From: an uncultured Lachnospiraceae bacterium | GTDB lineage: Bacteria > Bacillota > Clostridia > Lachnospirales > Lachnospiraceae | Assembly (NCBI GenBank): GCA_945868305.1 | Contig: CAMBKU010000024.1 | Span: 1 to 34,763, forward strand | Length of the DNA: 34,763 nt | Direction of reading: 5' to 3' | Part shown: in pieces, positions 16,480 through 23,610 of the stretch | How the letters are laid out: every line of letters begins with the position of its first letter | How positions within the stretch are numbered: position 1 is the first letter of the stretch | The notes under the pieces: generated by a model | What the model was told of the DNA's origin: nothing | The model's input: the letters and a program-made list of their open reading frames with translations, nothing else | Database searches by the model: none | Position numbers and translations under genes: made by a program

Positions 16480-17013
16480 TTATCTTTCGGTCAACCATCC
16501 TGCTTCTGAAAAAGGATAAATTTTAAGCAATGCCCGTCCAATAATGTCTTCCCGCTTCACATTACCGACCGCTGCATCTCTGCTATCCATACTGTCATTC
16601 CGATTGTCTCCGAGGACAAAATATTCATCCTCCCCAAGCACAACATCCTGTGCCGCGAGTCCGGGATCTTTTATAACTTCCCGCCCGTAGGACTCCAACA
16701 ATTCCTCTCCATTGATGAAAATAACACCTTCCTCATCAATCTGTACCGTCTCTCCGGGCAGACCAATAATTCGTTTGATAAAGTAAGTTCCATCTACCTG
16801 ACAGGGAAAAACCACAATATCATAGCGCTTTGGTTCCGAAAAACGGTACGTGATTTTATCCACAATCAGATTGTCCCCATCACTTAAGGTCGGCTCCATA
16901 GAACTTCCAATCACCTTTGTCCGCTGTCCCACATAATGCACAAACAGATACGCCGCAAGAAATACAAAGAGAATATAGAAAAACGTACCCAGTGCTTTTT
17001 TTCCTCTCTGCAT
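16480..17013 (-). CDS. lepB: Type I signal peptidase (second copy)
   Basis: A 177-residue signal peptidase I that removes signal peptides from exported proteins at the outer face of the membrane. One membrane anchor spans about residues 9-28. The catalytic Ser38 lies in VIGSSMEPTLSDGD and the general base Lys80 in YFIKRIIGLPGETVQI. The GDNRNDSMDSRD block completes the active site. Short size and single anchor are typical of Gram-positive SipS-type enzymes. Its ATG overlaps the rbgA stop by one base (TAATG), indicating translational coupling. Another signal peptidase gene lies just upstream of rbgA; the two are clearly diverged, so this is not a recent duplication. Confidence 0.94.
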   Translation of the reverse strand: MQRGKKALGTFFYILFVFLAAYLFVHYVGQRTKVIGSSMEPTLSDGDNLIVDKITYRFSEPKRYDIVVFPCQVDGTYFIKRIIGLPGETVQIDEEGVIFINGEELLESYGREVIKDPGLAAQDVVLGEDEYFVLGDNRNDSMDSRDAAVGNVKREDIIGRALLKIYPFSEAGWLTER

Positions 17014-17870
17014 TATTCCGGACTTTCCAACGTCAAACAGCCCAGCTGCCCGCCACGAAATTCGTCAATGACCAAAGCCGCCGCCTTACTGTAGTCGTAT
17101 TCATTTCCCTTTTTGATGCATTTCCGATTCTCTGCAATTTCTGCCAATACCCTTGCAGCTCTCTGTTCTTCATCCGCACCTTCCTCGGATACCCCATAGC
17201 GCTCGCTCAAAACACCCGGATATTCCTCCAGCATAAAACCGATAAAAAGCATCGCCAGTTCATCAATATTTAAAATTTCATCTTTAATGGAACCAATCCA
17301 GGCCAGACGCATTCCAACCTTCTGATCTTCAAATTTCGGCCAAAGGATACCCGGCGTATCAAGAAGTTCCACGTTCTTATTCAGACGTATCCACTGCTTT
17401 CCTCTGGTAACTCCAGGTTTATTTCCGGTCTTTGTACAGGCTTTTCCTGCAAAAGTATTGATAAAGGTAGATTTTCCCACGTTTGGGATTCCCACCACCA
17501 TCGCCCGCACCGGACGATTTAAAATGCCACGCTTTCGGTCACGCTCTGTTTTCTCTTTGCAGGCCTCCGCGATGACACTCTGTACCGCCTTCATACCATT
17601 TTTCTTTCTGGAATCCAGCTTTACCGTATAATAGCCCTTTCCCTTAAAATAATCCATCCACTGTTCCGTCTTTTTATCATCCGCCAGATCTGCCTTATTC
17701 ATCAGAATCAGACGCGCTTTGTTCTTTCCAAGCTCATCGATGTCCGGGTTTCGGCTGCTCATAGGAATTCTGGCATCAACTAATTCAATAACCAGATCCA
17801 CCAGCTTCATATCTTCCTGCATCATCCGTTTTGCCTTGGTCATATGACCCGGATACCACTGAAACTGCAT
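17013..17870 (-). CDS. rbgA: Ribosome biogenesis GTPase RbgA (YlqF)
   Basis: A 285-residue circularly permuted GTPase needed for late 50S subunit assembly. The permuted motif order is visible: NKAD (G4) at residues 58-61, LDSRKK (G5) near 85, GIPNVGKS (G1) at 127-134, the G2 threonine in GVTRGKQW and DTPG (G3) at 171-174. The C-terminal third is the helical RNA-binding (ANTAR-like) region. The N-terminal FQWYPGHMTKAKR is characteristic of the family. The start at 17870 is supported by GGAGGAG seven to nine bases upstream; the longer frame from 17933 overlaps the preceding signal peptidase gene. It lies between two lepB genes and after rplS, the large-subunit protein cluster. Confidence 0.96.
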   Translation of the reverse strand: MQFQWYPGHMTKAKRMMQEDMKLVDLVIELVDARIPMSSRNPDIDELGKNKARLILMNKADLADDKKTEQWMDYFKGKGYYTVKLDSRKKNGMKAVQSVIAEACKEKTERDRKRGILNRPVRAMVVGIPNVGKSTFINTFAGKACTKTGNKPGVTRGKQWIRLNKNVELLDTPGILWPKFEDQKVGMRLAWIGSIKDEILNIDELAMLFIGFMLEEYPGVLSERYGVSEEGADEEQRAARVLAEIAENRKCIKKGNEYDYSKAAALVIDEFRGGQLGCLTLESPE

Positions 17871-17887
17871 ATTTATGCTCCTCCTTT

Positions 17888-18475
17888 TTACTTTATAAAT
17901 CCAAACCGGTCTCCTGTGGTTATCACAAACCATGCCTTACCGATAATGTATTCCTTCTTAATACTGCCGATATTGGCATACCGGCTATCCTCACTGTTGT
18001 TGCGGTTATCTCCGAGGACAAAATACTCATCATCTCCAAGTGTAACTGCATCCTCCGCCAATCCTGCATCCTCAATGGCAGCCACTTCTATTTTTTCTGT
18101 AAATTCTTTCCCATTGACATAGACTTTTCCATCTTTAATCTGGACGGTATCTCCCGGCACTCCCACTACGCGCTTCACATAATAGTGGGATTTTTCATTT
18201 CCATTTGGAAGAAATACAATCACATCATTTGCCTTCGGGCCTATTATTTTATAAACAAAACGATTTACAAGAATCTGATCCCCGTTCTCCAAAGTCTCTG
18301 TCATGGACTGGCCCACAACGCTGGTACGCATTCCAATAAAATAGACCAGCACAAATGCCATCATGAGAACAATGGCAATCTCAACCACCCATGAAACGAT
18401 TTCTTTTAACAGGGGAAAATTCACACTCTTTTTTCTTCGATTAAAATCCAATCCTGTTCTTCGGTATCTTCTCAT
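17888..18475 (-). CDS. lepB: Type I signal peptidase (first copy)
   Basis: A 195-residue signal peptidase I. A basic N-terminus (MRRYRRTG and NRRKK) precedes one membrane anchor at about residues 25-47. The nucleophile is Ser57 in VVGQSMTETLENGD, and the base is Lys101 in YYVKRVVGVPGDTVQI. GDNRNNSEDSR is the third conserved box. The usual Pro after the Ser-Met pair is replaced (SMTET rather than SMEPT), a modest deviation that may affect activity little. The start at 18475 has GAGGGG eight bases upstream; the longer frame from 18508 runs into the preceding hairpin. It follows rplS by 67 bases with a hairpin between, and rbgA starts 17 bases after its stop. Confidence 0.92.
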   Translation of the reverse strand: MRRYRRTGLDFNRRKKSVNFPLLKEIVSWVVEIAIVLMMAFVLVYFIGMRTSVVGQSMTETLENGDQILVNRFVYKIIGPKANDVIVFLPNGNEKSHYYVKRVVGVPGDTVQIKDGKVYVNGKEFTEKIEVAAIEDAGLAEDAVTLGDDEYFVLGDNRNNSEDSRYANIGSIKKEYIIGKAWFVITTGDRFGFIK

Positions 18476-18499
18476 GCCGTTCCCCTCATAATGCAACAA

Positions 18500-18531
18500 G
18501 AGGAACAATTTGCTATTTGAAATTGTCCCTC
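18500..18531 (-). terminator. Stem-loop between rplS and lepB (partial terminator or processing hairpin)
   Basis: GAGGAACAATTT (18500-18511) and AAATTGTCCCTC (18520-18531) form a 12-base-pair stem with one G-T wobble on the minus strand and an 8-base loop. The following TTGTTGC is only weakly T-rich. It may lower transcription from the abundant ribosomal protein gene into lepB-rbgA. Confidence 0.55.
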
Positions 18532-18542
18532 TCTCGCATTTC

Positions 18543-18896
18543 TTATTTTACTAATTCTTTTACCTTTGCTTTCTTACCGATACGATTTCTTAAATAGTTC
18601 AGTTTCGCACGTCTTACTTTACCCTGTCTTACAACTTCGATTTTCTCAACATGCGGAGAATGTAAAGGCCAGGTCTTTTCTACACCGACACCGTTTGAAA
18701 ATTTTCTTACGGTAAAAGTCTCACGGTTGCTTCCACCCTGTCTCTTTAATACAGTTCCTTCGAAAACCTGAATTCTTTCACGGTTTCCTTCTTTGATCTT
18801 TGCATATACCTTAACCGTATCACCAACACGGAACTCCGGTACTTCTGCTTTCAACTGCTCTGCTTCAATGTTCTTAATGATTTCATTTGCGTTCAT
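18543..18896 (-). CDS. rplS: 50S ribosomal protein L19
   Basis: A 117-residue L19, full length. Typical blocks are [20 protein letters not shown] near the N-terminus, [16 protein letters not shown] in the middle, and a basic C-terminal end with [21 protein letters not shown]19 sits at the interface between ribosomal subunits. An AGGAGG ribosome binding site precedes the ATG by about seven bases. In most Firmicutes trmD is directly upstream; here a chemoreceptor and a phosphopantetheinyl transferase lie between, and rplS has its own promoter at 18976-19004. It is followed by a stem-loop and the lepB-rbgA-lepB-rnhB run. Confidence 0.98.
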   Translation of the reverse strand: MNANEIIKNIEAEQLKAEVPEFRVGDTVKVYAKIKEGNRERIQVFEGTVLKRQGGSNRETFTVRKFSNGVGVEKTWPLHSPHVEKIEVVRQGKVRRAKLNYLRNRIGKKAKVKELVK

Positions 18897-18975
18897 TTTG
18901 TGACCTCCTGATTAGTTTGATGTTCTTAATACAATTTGTAACAGAGGACCATCGCGTTTATTTCACAACCAGTAA

Positions 18976-19004
18976 AGTTTACCATAAATAAAACTTGTTG
19001 GCAA
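18976..19004 (-). promoter_or_regulatory. Sigma-A promoter for rplS
   Basis: Minus-strand TTGCCA (19004-18999) and TAAACT (18981-18976) are 17 bases apart, about 80 bases before rplS and directly after the chemoreceptor stop codon. This gives rplS a promoter separate from the trmD operon. Confidence 0.65.
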
Positions 19005-19011
19005 GCACTTT

Positions 19012-20751
19012 TTACAAATTAATGAACTGTTCTGCATTCTCGGTTAAATCTCCTGCAACCTGTCTATTATCGTTCATTGCCTCTGCAATTTCACCAATAT
19101 TGCGAACCAGATTTGAAGTGCTGACAGCTACATTTGTTGTTCCTTTTGCACTCTCATCCACAGATATATTGATACCATTGATAGAATTCGTAATACTGTC
19201 CATAAGCTGTTTCAATTTGCCGGACATATCATCGAAATGATTTACGATTTCATTTACATGAACTGCATCCTCATTGTACTGTTGTCCGACATTTACAAAT
19301 TCTTCATAGTCCGGAAGAATACTTTCATTAATGTATTTTACAATGGAATCTGCACCATCAATCAATTCCTTAACGGCTTCAATTACCATGTTGTTGATTG
19401 CCTGAATGTTATTTGCTGCCTCTCTGCTCGAATTTGCAAGCTGGCTTATTTCACCCGCAACTACCGCAAATCCTTTTCCTGCTTCTCCGGCTCTTGCTGC
19501 CTCGATAGATGCATTTAAGGACAAAAGATTTGTCTGACTGGAAATACTTAAAATTTCATCTGTTAAATCATTAACACGATCAACGCTCTTACTACTTTGA
19601 ATTGCCTGTTTTAATTTTACAATAATACCATTTACCACATCGCTGGTATTCTGCTTATTCTCCACAGCACTCTTTTCCAGATTTTCTGCGCGTTCCTGCA
19701 TTTCCGTTGCGTATCTACACAAATTCTGGGATTCATCTGAAATTTCTAAAATATTCTGGTCTACCACTCCGACATTATCTTTGATATCTGTTATGGAAGC
19801 TGAAATTGTATCCATAGTTGCAGATAATTCTTCCATGACAGAAGATATCTGCATCGAATTGTCATTTGCCGTAGAAACCTTGTCTGATACAATATTTACA
19901 ATAGTGCCAAGCTGTCCTGAGCTTGTATTAATTTGTCCCATAATCTTATGCAGTGTTTCAATAAAAACATTGATTCCAGCTGCAAGATTACCAATTTCAT
20001 CCGTACATAAGCACTGTACACGTTTGGTTAAATCGCCTTTTCCTTCTTCAATCGTCGCAATAATCTCACGAAGCTGTTTATTGATATTGATCAGACGTTT
20101 GCATATCCATGTCCAGGATATCCAGAATACAATAATCAAAATAACCATACTTACGACAATCAGAATATATATCGTGCGCAATACACGTTTATAGACACCA
20201 TCCTGCTGTATCACTGCATTTTCCATATCTGCTTTATTGACAGCAACCATGTCATTAAGTTCTGCAGTAAGTGCCACTCCCGCTTCTCGTAAATCCTTAT
20301 TAGCAAGCGCAGAAGCTTCATCATTTTCTCCATTATCACTATGTTCAAGAATCTCATCATAAATAGTCAGATAGTTCGCGTAATCCGCTTCAAACTGCTC
20401 AAATTCATTCTGTTTTTCGTCTGTACTCAAAAACTGTCTGTACTCATCACACAAACCAGTAATCTCTGCCTTTAAGGAATCTGCCTCATCCGTCAAGGAC
20501 TGCTTCTCATCTTTTTCATCTGCCACAATATGTGCAAATGCCACACGCCGCAGTGTTTGATAATGAATCATGATATTATCCAGCTTTTCAATGCACACAG
20601 CATAGGTACCAGAAATACTCTTACTTTCATTCATAATCTGATTTGCGCTAACAATACTTGTAATTCCAAGTATTACCACTACAACACCCAACATAAAAAC
20701 CGGAATTAAAATTTTAAACCGAATACTTAGATTTTTAAAAAATGTTCTCAT
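19012..20751 (-). CDS. Methyl-accepting chemotaxis protein
   Basis: A 579-residue membrane chemoreceptor. Transmembrane helix 1 spans about residues 13-35, followed by a 155-residue extracellular, helical, four-helix-bundle-like sensor region. Transmembrane helix 2 is at about 191-214, a HAMP domain at about 215-268, then the cytoplasmic signalling coiled coil. The hairpin tip is clear, with [20 protein letters not shown] followed by [18 protein letters not shown], the binding site for CheA and CheW. The ligand is unknown. The C-terminus ends in NAEQFINL with no CheR-tethering pentapeptide. It is a single-gene unit with its own promoter at 20814-20842, and no che genes are nearby. It suggests the organism is motile, which agrees with the FliK-like protein downstream. 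Confidence 0.95.
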   Translation of the reverse strand: MRTFFKNLSIRFKILIPVFMLGVVVVILGITSIVSANQIMNESKSISGTYAVCIEKLDNIMIHYQTLRRVAFAHIVADEKDEKQSLTDEADSLKAEITGLCDEYRQFLSTDEKQNEFEQFEADYANYLTIYDEILEHSDNGENDEASALANKDLREAGVALTAELNDMVAVNKADMENAVIQQDGVYKRVLRTIYILIVVSMVILIIVFWISWTWICKRLININKQLREIIATIEEGKGDLTKRVQCLCTDEIGNLAAGINVFIETLHKIMGQINTSSGQLGTIVNIVSDKVSTANDNSMQISSVMEELSATMDTISASITDIKDNVGVVDQNILEISDESQNLCRYATEMQERAENLEKSAVENKQNTSDVVNGIIVKLKQAIQSSKSVDRVNDLTDEILSISSQTNLLSLNASIEAARAGEAGKGFAVVAGEISQLANSSREAANNIQAINNMVIEAVKELIDGADSIVKYINESILPDYEEFVNVGQQYNEDAVHVNEIVNHFDDMSGKLKQLMDSITNSINGINISVDESAKGTTNVAVSTSNLVRNIGEIAEAMNDNRQVAGDLTENAEQFINL

Positions 20752-20806
20752 ATTCTTTCCCCTTTTCTTCTGTATTTTCCTTTTCCATTAAAATGATGGA
20801 ATATTA

Positions 20807-20885
20807 TGTGAATATTATACACAATTTCCGGTTTTTTGTCCATTATTTTGTGAATATTGTTTTTTGTTTCAGGCTTGTGAATATG
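20807..20885. repeat. Three direct copies of TGTGAATATT upstream of the chemoreceptor gene
   Basis: Copies lie at 20807-20816, 20849-20858 and 20876-20885 (the last ends in G), spaced 42 and 27 bases apart. On the transcribed strand they read AATATTCACA. Copy one overlaps the -10 box of the main promoter, copy two lies just upstream of its -35 box, and copy three covers the -10 box of a second possible promoter. Confidence 0.6.
20814..20842 (-). promoter_or_regulatory. Sigma-A promoter of the chemoreceptor gene
   Basis: Minus-strand TGGACA (20842-20837) and a perfect TATAAT (20819-20814) are separated by 17 bases, about 60 bases before the start codon. A second candidate, TTGACA (20907-20902) with CATATT (20885-20880) and a 16-base spacer, lies upstream. 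Confidence 0.75.
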
Positions 20886-20950
20886 CTTTGGAAAATATGG
20901 ATGTCAAGGCATGACAGAGACGAGATGTCCATTTTCCTCGTCGCCATAAC

Positions 20951-20992
20951 AAAAAAGGATATCCCAACTTATTCTGTTGGAATATCCTTTTT
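20951..20992. terminator. Intrinsic terminator after the phosphopantetheinyl transferase gene
   Basis: GGATATCCCAAC (20957-20968) and GTTGGAATATCC (20976-20987) form a 12-base-pair stem with one wobble on the minus strand and a 7-base loop. It is flanked by A-runs and T-runs on both sides, so it can act in either direction. It closes the ylxM-to-transferase gene run before the chemoreceptor gene. Confidence 0.92.
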
Positions 20993-21029
20993 TTGTTTTT
21001 GACAGTGCCCTTTGACACCTGAATTAATA

Positions 21030-21650
21030 TTATAAAAATGTAATTTCCTTCGGGAACTCGTTTTCCCCTGCGCATACCGCAATACAGTAATCTTCCCTGC
21101 GGTACTCTTTAAAATAGCAATCTGTATTACACACACAAGGCTCCGGCCGCATCCTTATTTCAAATTGATTTAAGGGTGTTTTCAGTCCGGTTCCAAGCCA
21201 TTTGACATAGCTTTCTTTTAAGGTCCAAAGTCTGCTGAATGCCTCATTTCGATCTTGCTGTTCCATCAGCCACTCATATTCCTGCGCCGTAAAAAAACGC
21301 CGGGCAATCTTTTCCCTATCCTCTTTAATTCCTTCTACATCCACACCCACCGAAGTATTTCCGTAAGCACAAAGTACATAATGTCCGGAATGGGACAGAT
21401 TTACATCCGCTCCGTCAAGCAGACGTTTTCCGTAAGGATTCGTATGAAATATGGCGCTTTTCTCACTTAACCCATGCCTGGATAATACATAGTTTAAAAG
21501 ATAGCCTGCCGCCATGCTCTGTTTTTTTGCTTTTTCATTTTTACAATGCGCAATCTTTTCCAGACGGTAATCTGAAAAAGATTCCTGCATCTCTGCCTCC
21601 GTAAAGATATTATCCAGCTTACCTATGTCAAGCCCATATACTTCTATCAT
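21030..21650 (-). CDS. Sfp-type 4'-phosphopantetheinyl transferase
   Basis: A 206-residue enzyme of the Sfp/AcpT superfamily, which moves the phosphopantetheine arm from coenzyme A onto a carrier-protein serine. Key motifs are NPYGKRLL near residue 71, VNLSHSGHYVLCAYG near 83, the Mg-binding VGVDVEGI at 101-108 and LWTLKESYVKWLGTG at 141-155. It is the two-domain Sfp type rather than the short AcpS type. Its target may be a fatty-acid, peptide or polyketide carrier protein. No synthase is nearby; the acyl carrier gene lies about 11 kb upstream in this window. It begins 22 bases after trmD and ends before a strong terminator. A GGGGAGAG binding site precedes the ATG. Confidence 0.92.
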   Translation of the reverse strand: MIEVYGLDIGKLDNIFTEAEMQESFSDYRLEKIAHCKNEKAKKQSMAAGYLLNYVLSRHGLSEKSAIFHTNPYGKRLLDGADVNLSHSGHYVLCAYGNTSVGVDVEGIKEDREKIARRFFTAQEYEWLMEQQDRNEAFSRLWTLKESYVKWLGTGLKTPLNQFEIRMRPEPCVCNTDCYFKEYRREDYCIAVCAGENEFPKEITFL

Positions 21651-21672
21651 ACGGCACTCTCCCCAAATTTTC

Positions 21673-22398
21673 TTATTCCTTCGGCAAATACCGGTCTCTT
21701 TCTTTTTCCGTCAATTCTGCCTTTTCTAACAAATCCGGACGGCGTTCCTTTGTTCGCAGAATTGCCTGCTCTCTCCGCCACTCGTCCACTTTTTTGTGAT
21801 CCCCTGACAAAAGAATCGACGGAACTTTTTTCCCCTTCCACTCCTCTGGCCTTGAATACTGCGGATACTCTAACAAATTCCCCTCAAAAGATTCCGTCGA
21901 ACCAGATTCCTGGTTGCTCAAAACTCCCGGCACCATCCTGGAAATAGCATCCACCATGACCATAGCAGGAAGCTCTCCCCCGGTCAACACATAGTCTCCG
22001 ATGGAAACATAGTCTGTCACGATTTCTTCTAACACGCGCTCATCAATGCCTTCATAATGTCCGCAGAGCAAGACCAGATCTTCCTCCTTTGCGTATTCTT
22101 TTGCCATACCCTGATGAAAGGTCGGCCCCTGGGGCGTCAGATATACGGTTCTTGGACGATAGCCGATTTTTTCTGCCACTGCCTGCCATGCATCGTAAAT
22201 CGGCTGCGCCTGCATCACCATTCCGGCACCGCCACCATACGGATAATCGTCTACTTTTTTGTGTCTGTCCAACGTATAGTCCCGTATATTGACCGCCTCG
22301 ATGGATAAAATGCCTTTTTCTACTGCCCGTCCAATAATGCTGGTATTCAAACCCTGCTCCACCATTTCCGGAAACAGTGTTAATATATGAAATCTCAT
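21673..22398 (-). CDS. trmD: tRNA (guanine-37-N1)-methyltransferase
   Basis: A 241-residue TrmD, which methylates G37 next to the anticodon of certain tRNAs using S-adenosylmethionine and so prevents frameshifting. The knotted SPOUT fold motifs are visible: RFHILTLFPEM at the start, the PYGGGAGMVMQAQPI block near residue 56, LLCGHYEGIDERV near 110 and SIGDYVLTGGELPA near 131. The C-terminal domain contains RPEEWKGKKVPSILLSGDH. The start was set at 22398, where the protein begins as expected, with GAGG about 13 bases upstream; the longer frame from 22491 reaches back into rimM. It follows rimM by 31 bases, the conserved order. Confidence 0.97.
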   Translation of the reverse strand: MRFHILTLFPEMVEQGLNTSIIGRAVEKGILSIEAVNIRDYTLDRHKKVDDYPYGGGAGMVMQAQPIYDAWQAVAEKIGYRPRTVYLTPQGPTFHQGMAKEYAKEEDLVLLCGHYEGIDERVLEEIVTDYVSIGDYVLTGGELPAMVMVDAISRMVPGVLSNQESGSTESFEGNLLEYPQYSRPEEWKGKKVPSILLSGDHKKVDEWRREQAILRTKERRPDLLEKAELTEKERDRYLPKE

Positions 22399-22429
22399 AA
22401 AATAACTTTCCTCAACTGTTCTGGTATTT

Positions 22430-22951
22430 TTACTTTTTATTGATTTCCCGCAGTCCATCCAAAAGATGCAGGGTGATAACGCCGCCCTCAATATCTACGT
22501 TTTTTACGCACTCTTTAATTGCCGGAACTAAAAGCTCGTCCTCTCCAGCTTTTGCAATTACATAAACATCATTGGCTCCGGTCTGCAAAACATCTTTCAA
22601 TGTACCGAGTTCTTCTCCTTCTTCTGTCACTGCACGCATTCCGATTAAATCAGCAATAAAATACTCATTCTTTTTCAGCTTCACTGCATGTTCTCTTGTG
22701 ACATAGAGACTTTTCCCCTTATATTTTTCGATATCATTTATATTATCAATACCCTTGAATTTTAAAATGACCAGATTCTTAAAAAATTTTACCTGGGTAA
22801 TTTCAAGGTGCATCTGTTCTTTTCCTGTATCTAAGATAACTTCTTTTAATTTTTTAAAACGGTTTGCATCATCGGTCGTCGGAAATACCTTGACTTCTCC
22901 TCTGACTCCATGTGTCGTGGTAATCACGCCAACCTGCAATAAATCTTCCAA
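22430..22951 (-). CDS. rimM: 16S rRNA processing protein RimM
   Basis: A 173-residue RimM, which helps 30S subunit head maturation. The N-terminal RimM domain shows [18 protein letters not shown] and the C-terminal PRC-barrel shows ANDVYVI followed by [14 protein letters not shown] and the DGL end. Translation must start at a TTG codon: TTG GAA GAT lies eight bases after a strong AGGAGG, and no ATG lies in frame near it. Use of TTG may keep the level low relative to rpsP upstream. A long perfect hairpin lies between khpA and this gene and ends about 30 bases before the start, so its expression may depend on RNA folding or processing. Confidence 0.95.
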   Translation of the reverse strand: MEDLLQVGVITTTHGVRGEVKVFPTTDDANRFKKLKEVILDTGKEQMHLEITQVKFFKNLVILKFKGIDNINDIEKYKGKSLYVTREHAVKLKKNEYFIADLIGMRAVTEEGEELGTLKDVLQTGANDVYVIAKAGEDELLVPAIKECVKNVDIEGGVITLHLLDGLREINKK

Positions 22952-22970
22952 TCGTCTTCCTCCTGCTTCC

Positions 22971-23039
22971 TACGATATAACCAATGAGGGCACTGTAAAA
23001 TATCGTATCAATTTACGGCTATTTTACAGTGCCCTCATT
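22971..23039. repeat. 20-bp perfect inverted repeat with an alternative pairing, between khpA and rimM
   Basis: AATGAGGGCACTGTAAAATA (22983-23002) and its exact reverse complement (23020-23039) flank a 17-base centre whose CGTA and TACG can extend the stem. An overlapping eight-base pairing, TACGATAT (22971-22978) with ATATCGTA (23000-23007), would compete with the large stem. No T-run follows on the minus strand, so it is not a standard terminator. Confidence 0.9.
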
Positions 23040-23043
23040 TTCA

Positions 23044-23274
23044 TTACTGCATAATTTCTACAATAACTTTTTTGTTTTCTTTTGAGGCTGCTGCTTTCAC
23101 TACAGAACGAATTGCTTTTGCAATACGTCCCTGTTTGCCAATTACTTTACCCATGTCTGACTGCGCAACACGCAATTCAACCACGAGCGATTTGTCGTTT
23201 TCGCTTTCAGTAACAACTACTTCATCCGGATGATCTACCAGTGATTTTGCAATTACTTCCACTAATTCTTTCAT
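23044..23274 (-). CDS. khpA: KH-domain RNA-binding protein KhpA (YlqC)
   Basis: A 76-residue protein that is almost entirely one KH RNA-binding domain. The GxxG loop is seen in MGKVIGKQGRIAKAIRSVV near residue 40. In other Firmicutes KhpA pairs with KhpB (Jag/EloR) to bind many transcripts and affect cell elongation; that role is inferred here. Its position between rpsP and rimM is conserved in Firmicutes. The start at the ATG at 23274 has GAGGTG six bases upstream; a GTG three codons earlier is part of the same binding-site region and unlikely. A 20-base-pair hairpin begins four bases after its stop codon. Confidence 0.93.
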   Translation of the reverse strand: MKELVEVIAKSLVDHPDEVVVTESENDKSLVVELRVAQSDMGKVIGKQGRIAKAIRSVVKAAASKENKKVIVEIMQ

Positions 23275-23301
23275 TACATTCACCTCACAAATCCCAAATG
23301 A

Positions 23302-23544
23302 TTATTTTACGATACCGGTAGCTTTGAAAATTCTGTTTACGGTAGCGGTCGGCTGTGCACCGTTTGCTAACCATTTCTTTGCCAGTTCCTCATTTACATG
23401 ATATTCACTAGGATCTTTTGTTGGATCATAAGTTCCGATTTCCTCGATGAATCTGCCATCTCTTGGAGAATTAGCATCAGCTACAACGATTCTATAAAAA
23501 GGAGCTTTTTTCTGTCCTAATCTTCTTAATCTGATCTTTACCAC
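23302..23544 (-). CDS. rpsP: 30S ribosomal protein S16
   Basis: An 80-residue S16, the standard size. [20 protein letters not shown] at the N-terminus and the [14 protein letters not shown] block are diagnostic. The start codon is GTG at 23544: AGGAGGTGAAACGAA stands directly before it, and an in-frame TGA lies two codons upstream, so no ATG start is possible. S16 is an early-binding protein that stabilises the 16S rRNA 5' domain. The gene follows ffh by 66 bases, in which a short inverted repeat lies, and precedes khpA by 27 bases. Confidence 0.98.
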   Translation of the reverse strand: MVKIRLRRLGQKKAPFYRIVVADANSPRDGRFIEEIGTYDPTKDPSEYHVNEELAKKWLANGAQPTATVNRIFKATGIVK

Positions 23545-23580
23545 TTCGTTTCACCTCCTTAAGGATTTTTCTATCAAAAT

Positions 23581-23597
23581 CAACAGATTTACTGTTG
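23581..23597 (-). terminator. Weak stem-loop between ffh and rpsP
   Basis: CAACAG (23581-23586) pairs with CTGTTG (23592-23597) around a five-base loop; on the minus strand ATTTTGATAG follows. It is short and only slightly T-rich, so it would at most be a partial terminator or a small RNA hairpin ahead of rpsP. Confidence 0.35.
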
Positions 23598-23610
23598 GAT
23601 TCTGCAACTT

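Noticed and set aside
20742-21002. Small plus-strand open frame in the chemoreceptor upstream region
   Set aside because: It spans the promoter and the bidirectional terminator and has low-complexity hydrophobic content; no start signal supports it.
20752-21029. Possible riboswitch upstream of the chemoreceptor gene, such as a cyclic-di-GMP type
   Set aside because: A small GACGAG/CTCGTC stem is present near 20925-20950, but the conserved core of the GEMM class is not seen, and the stem lies upstream of the likely promoter.
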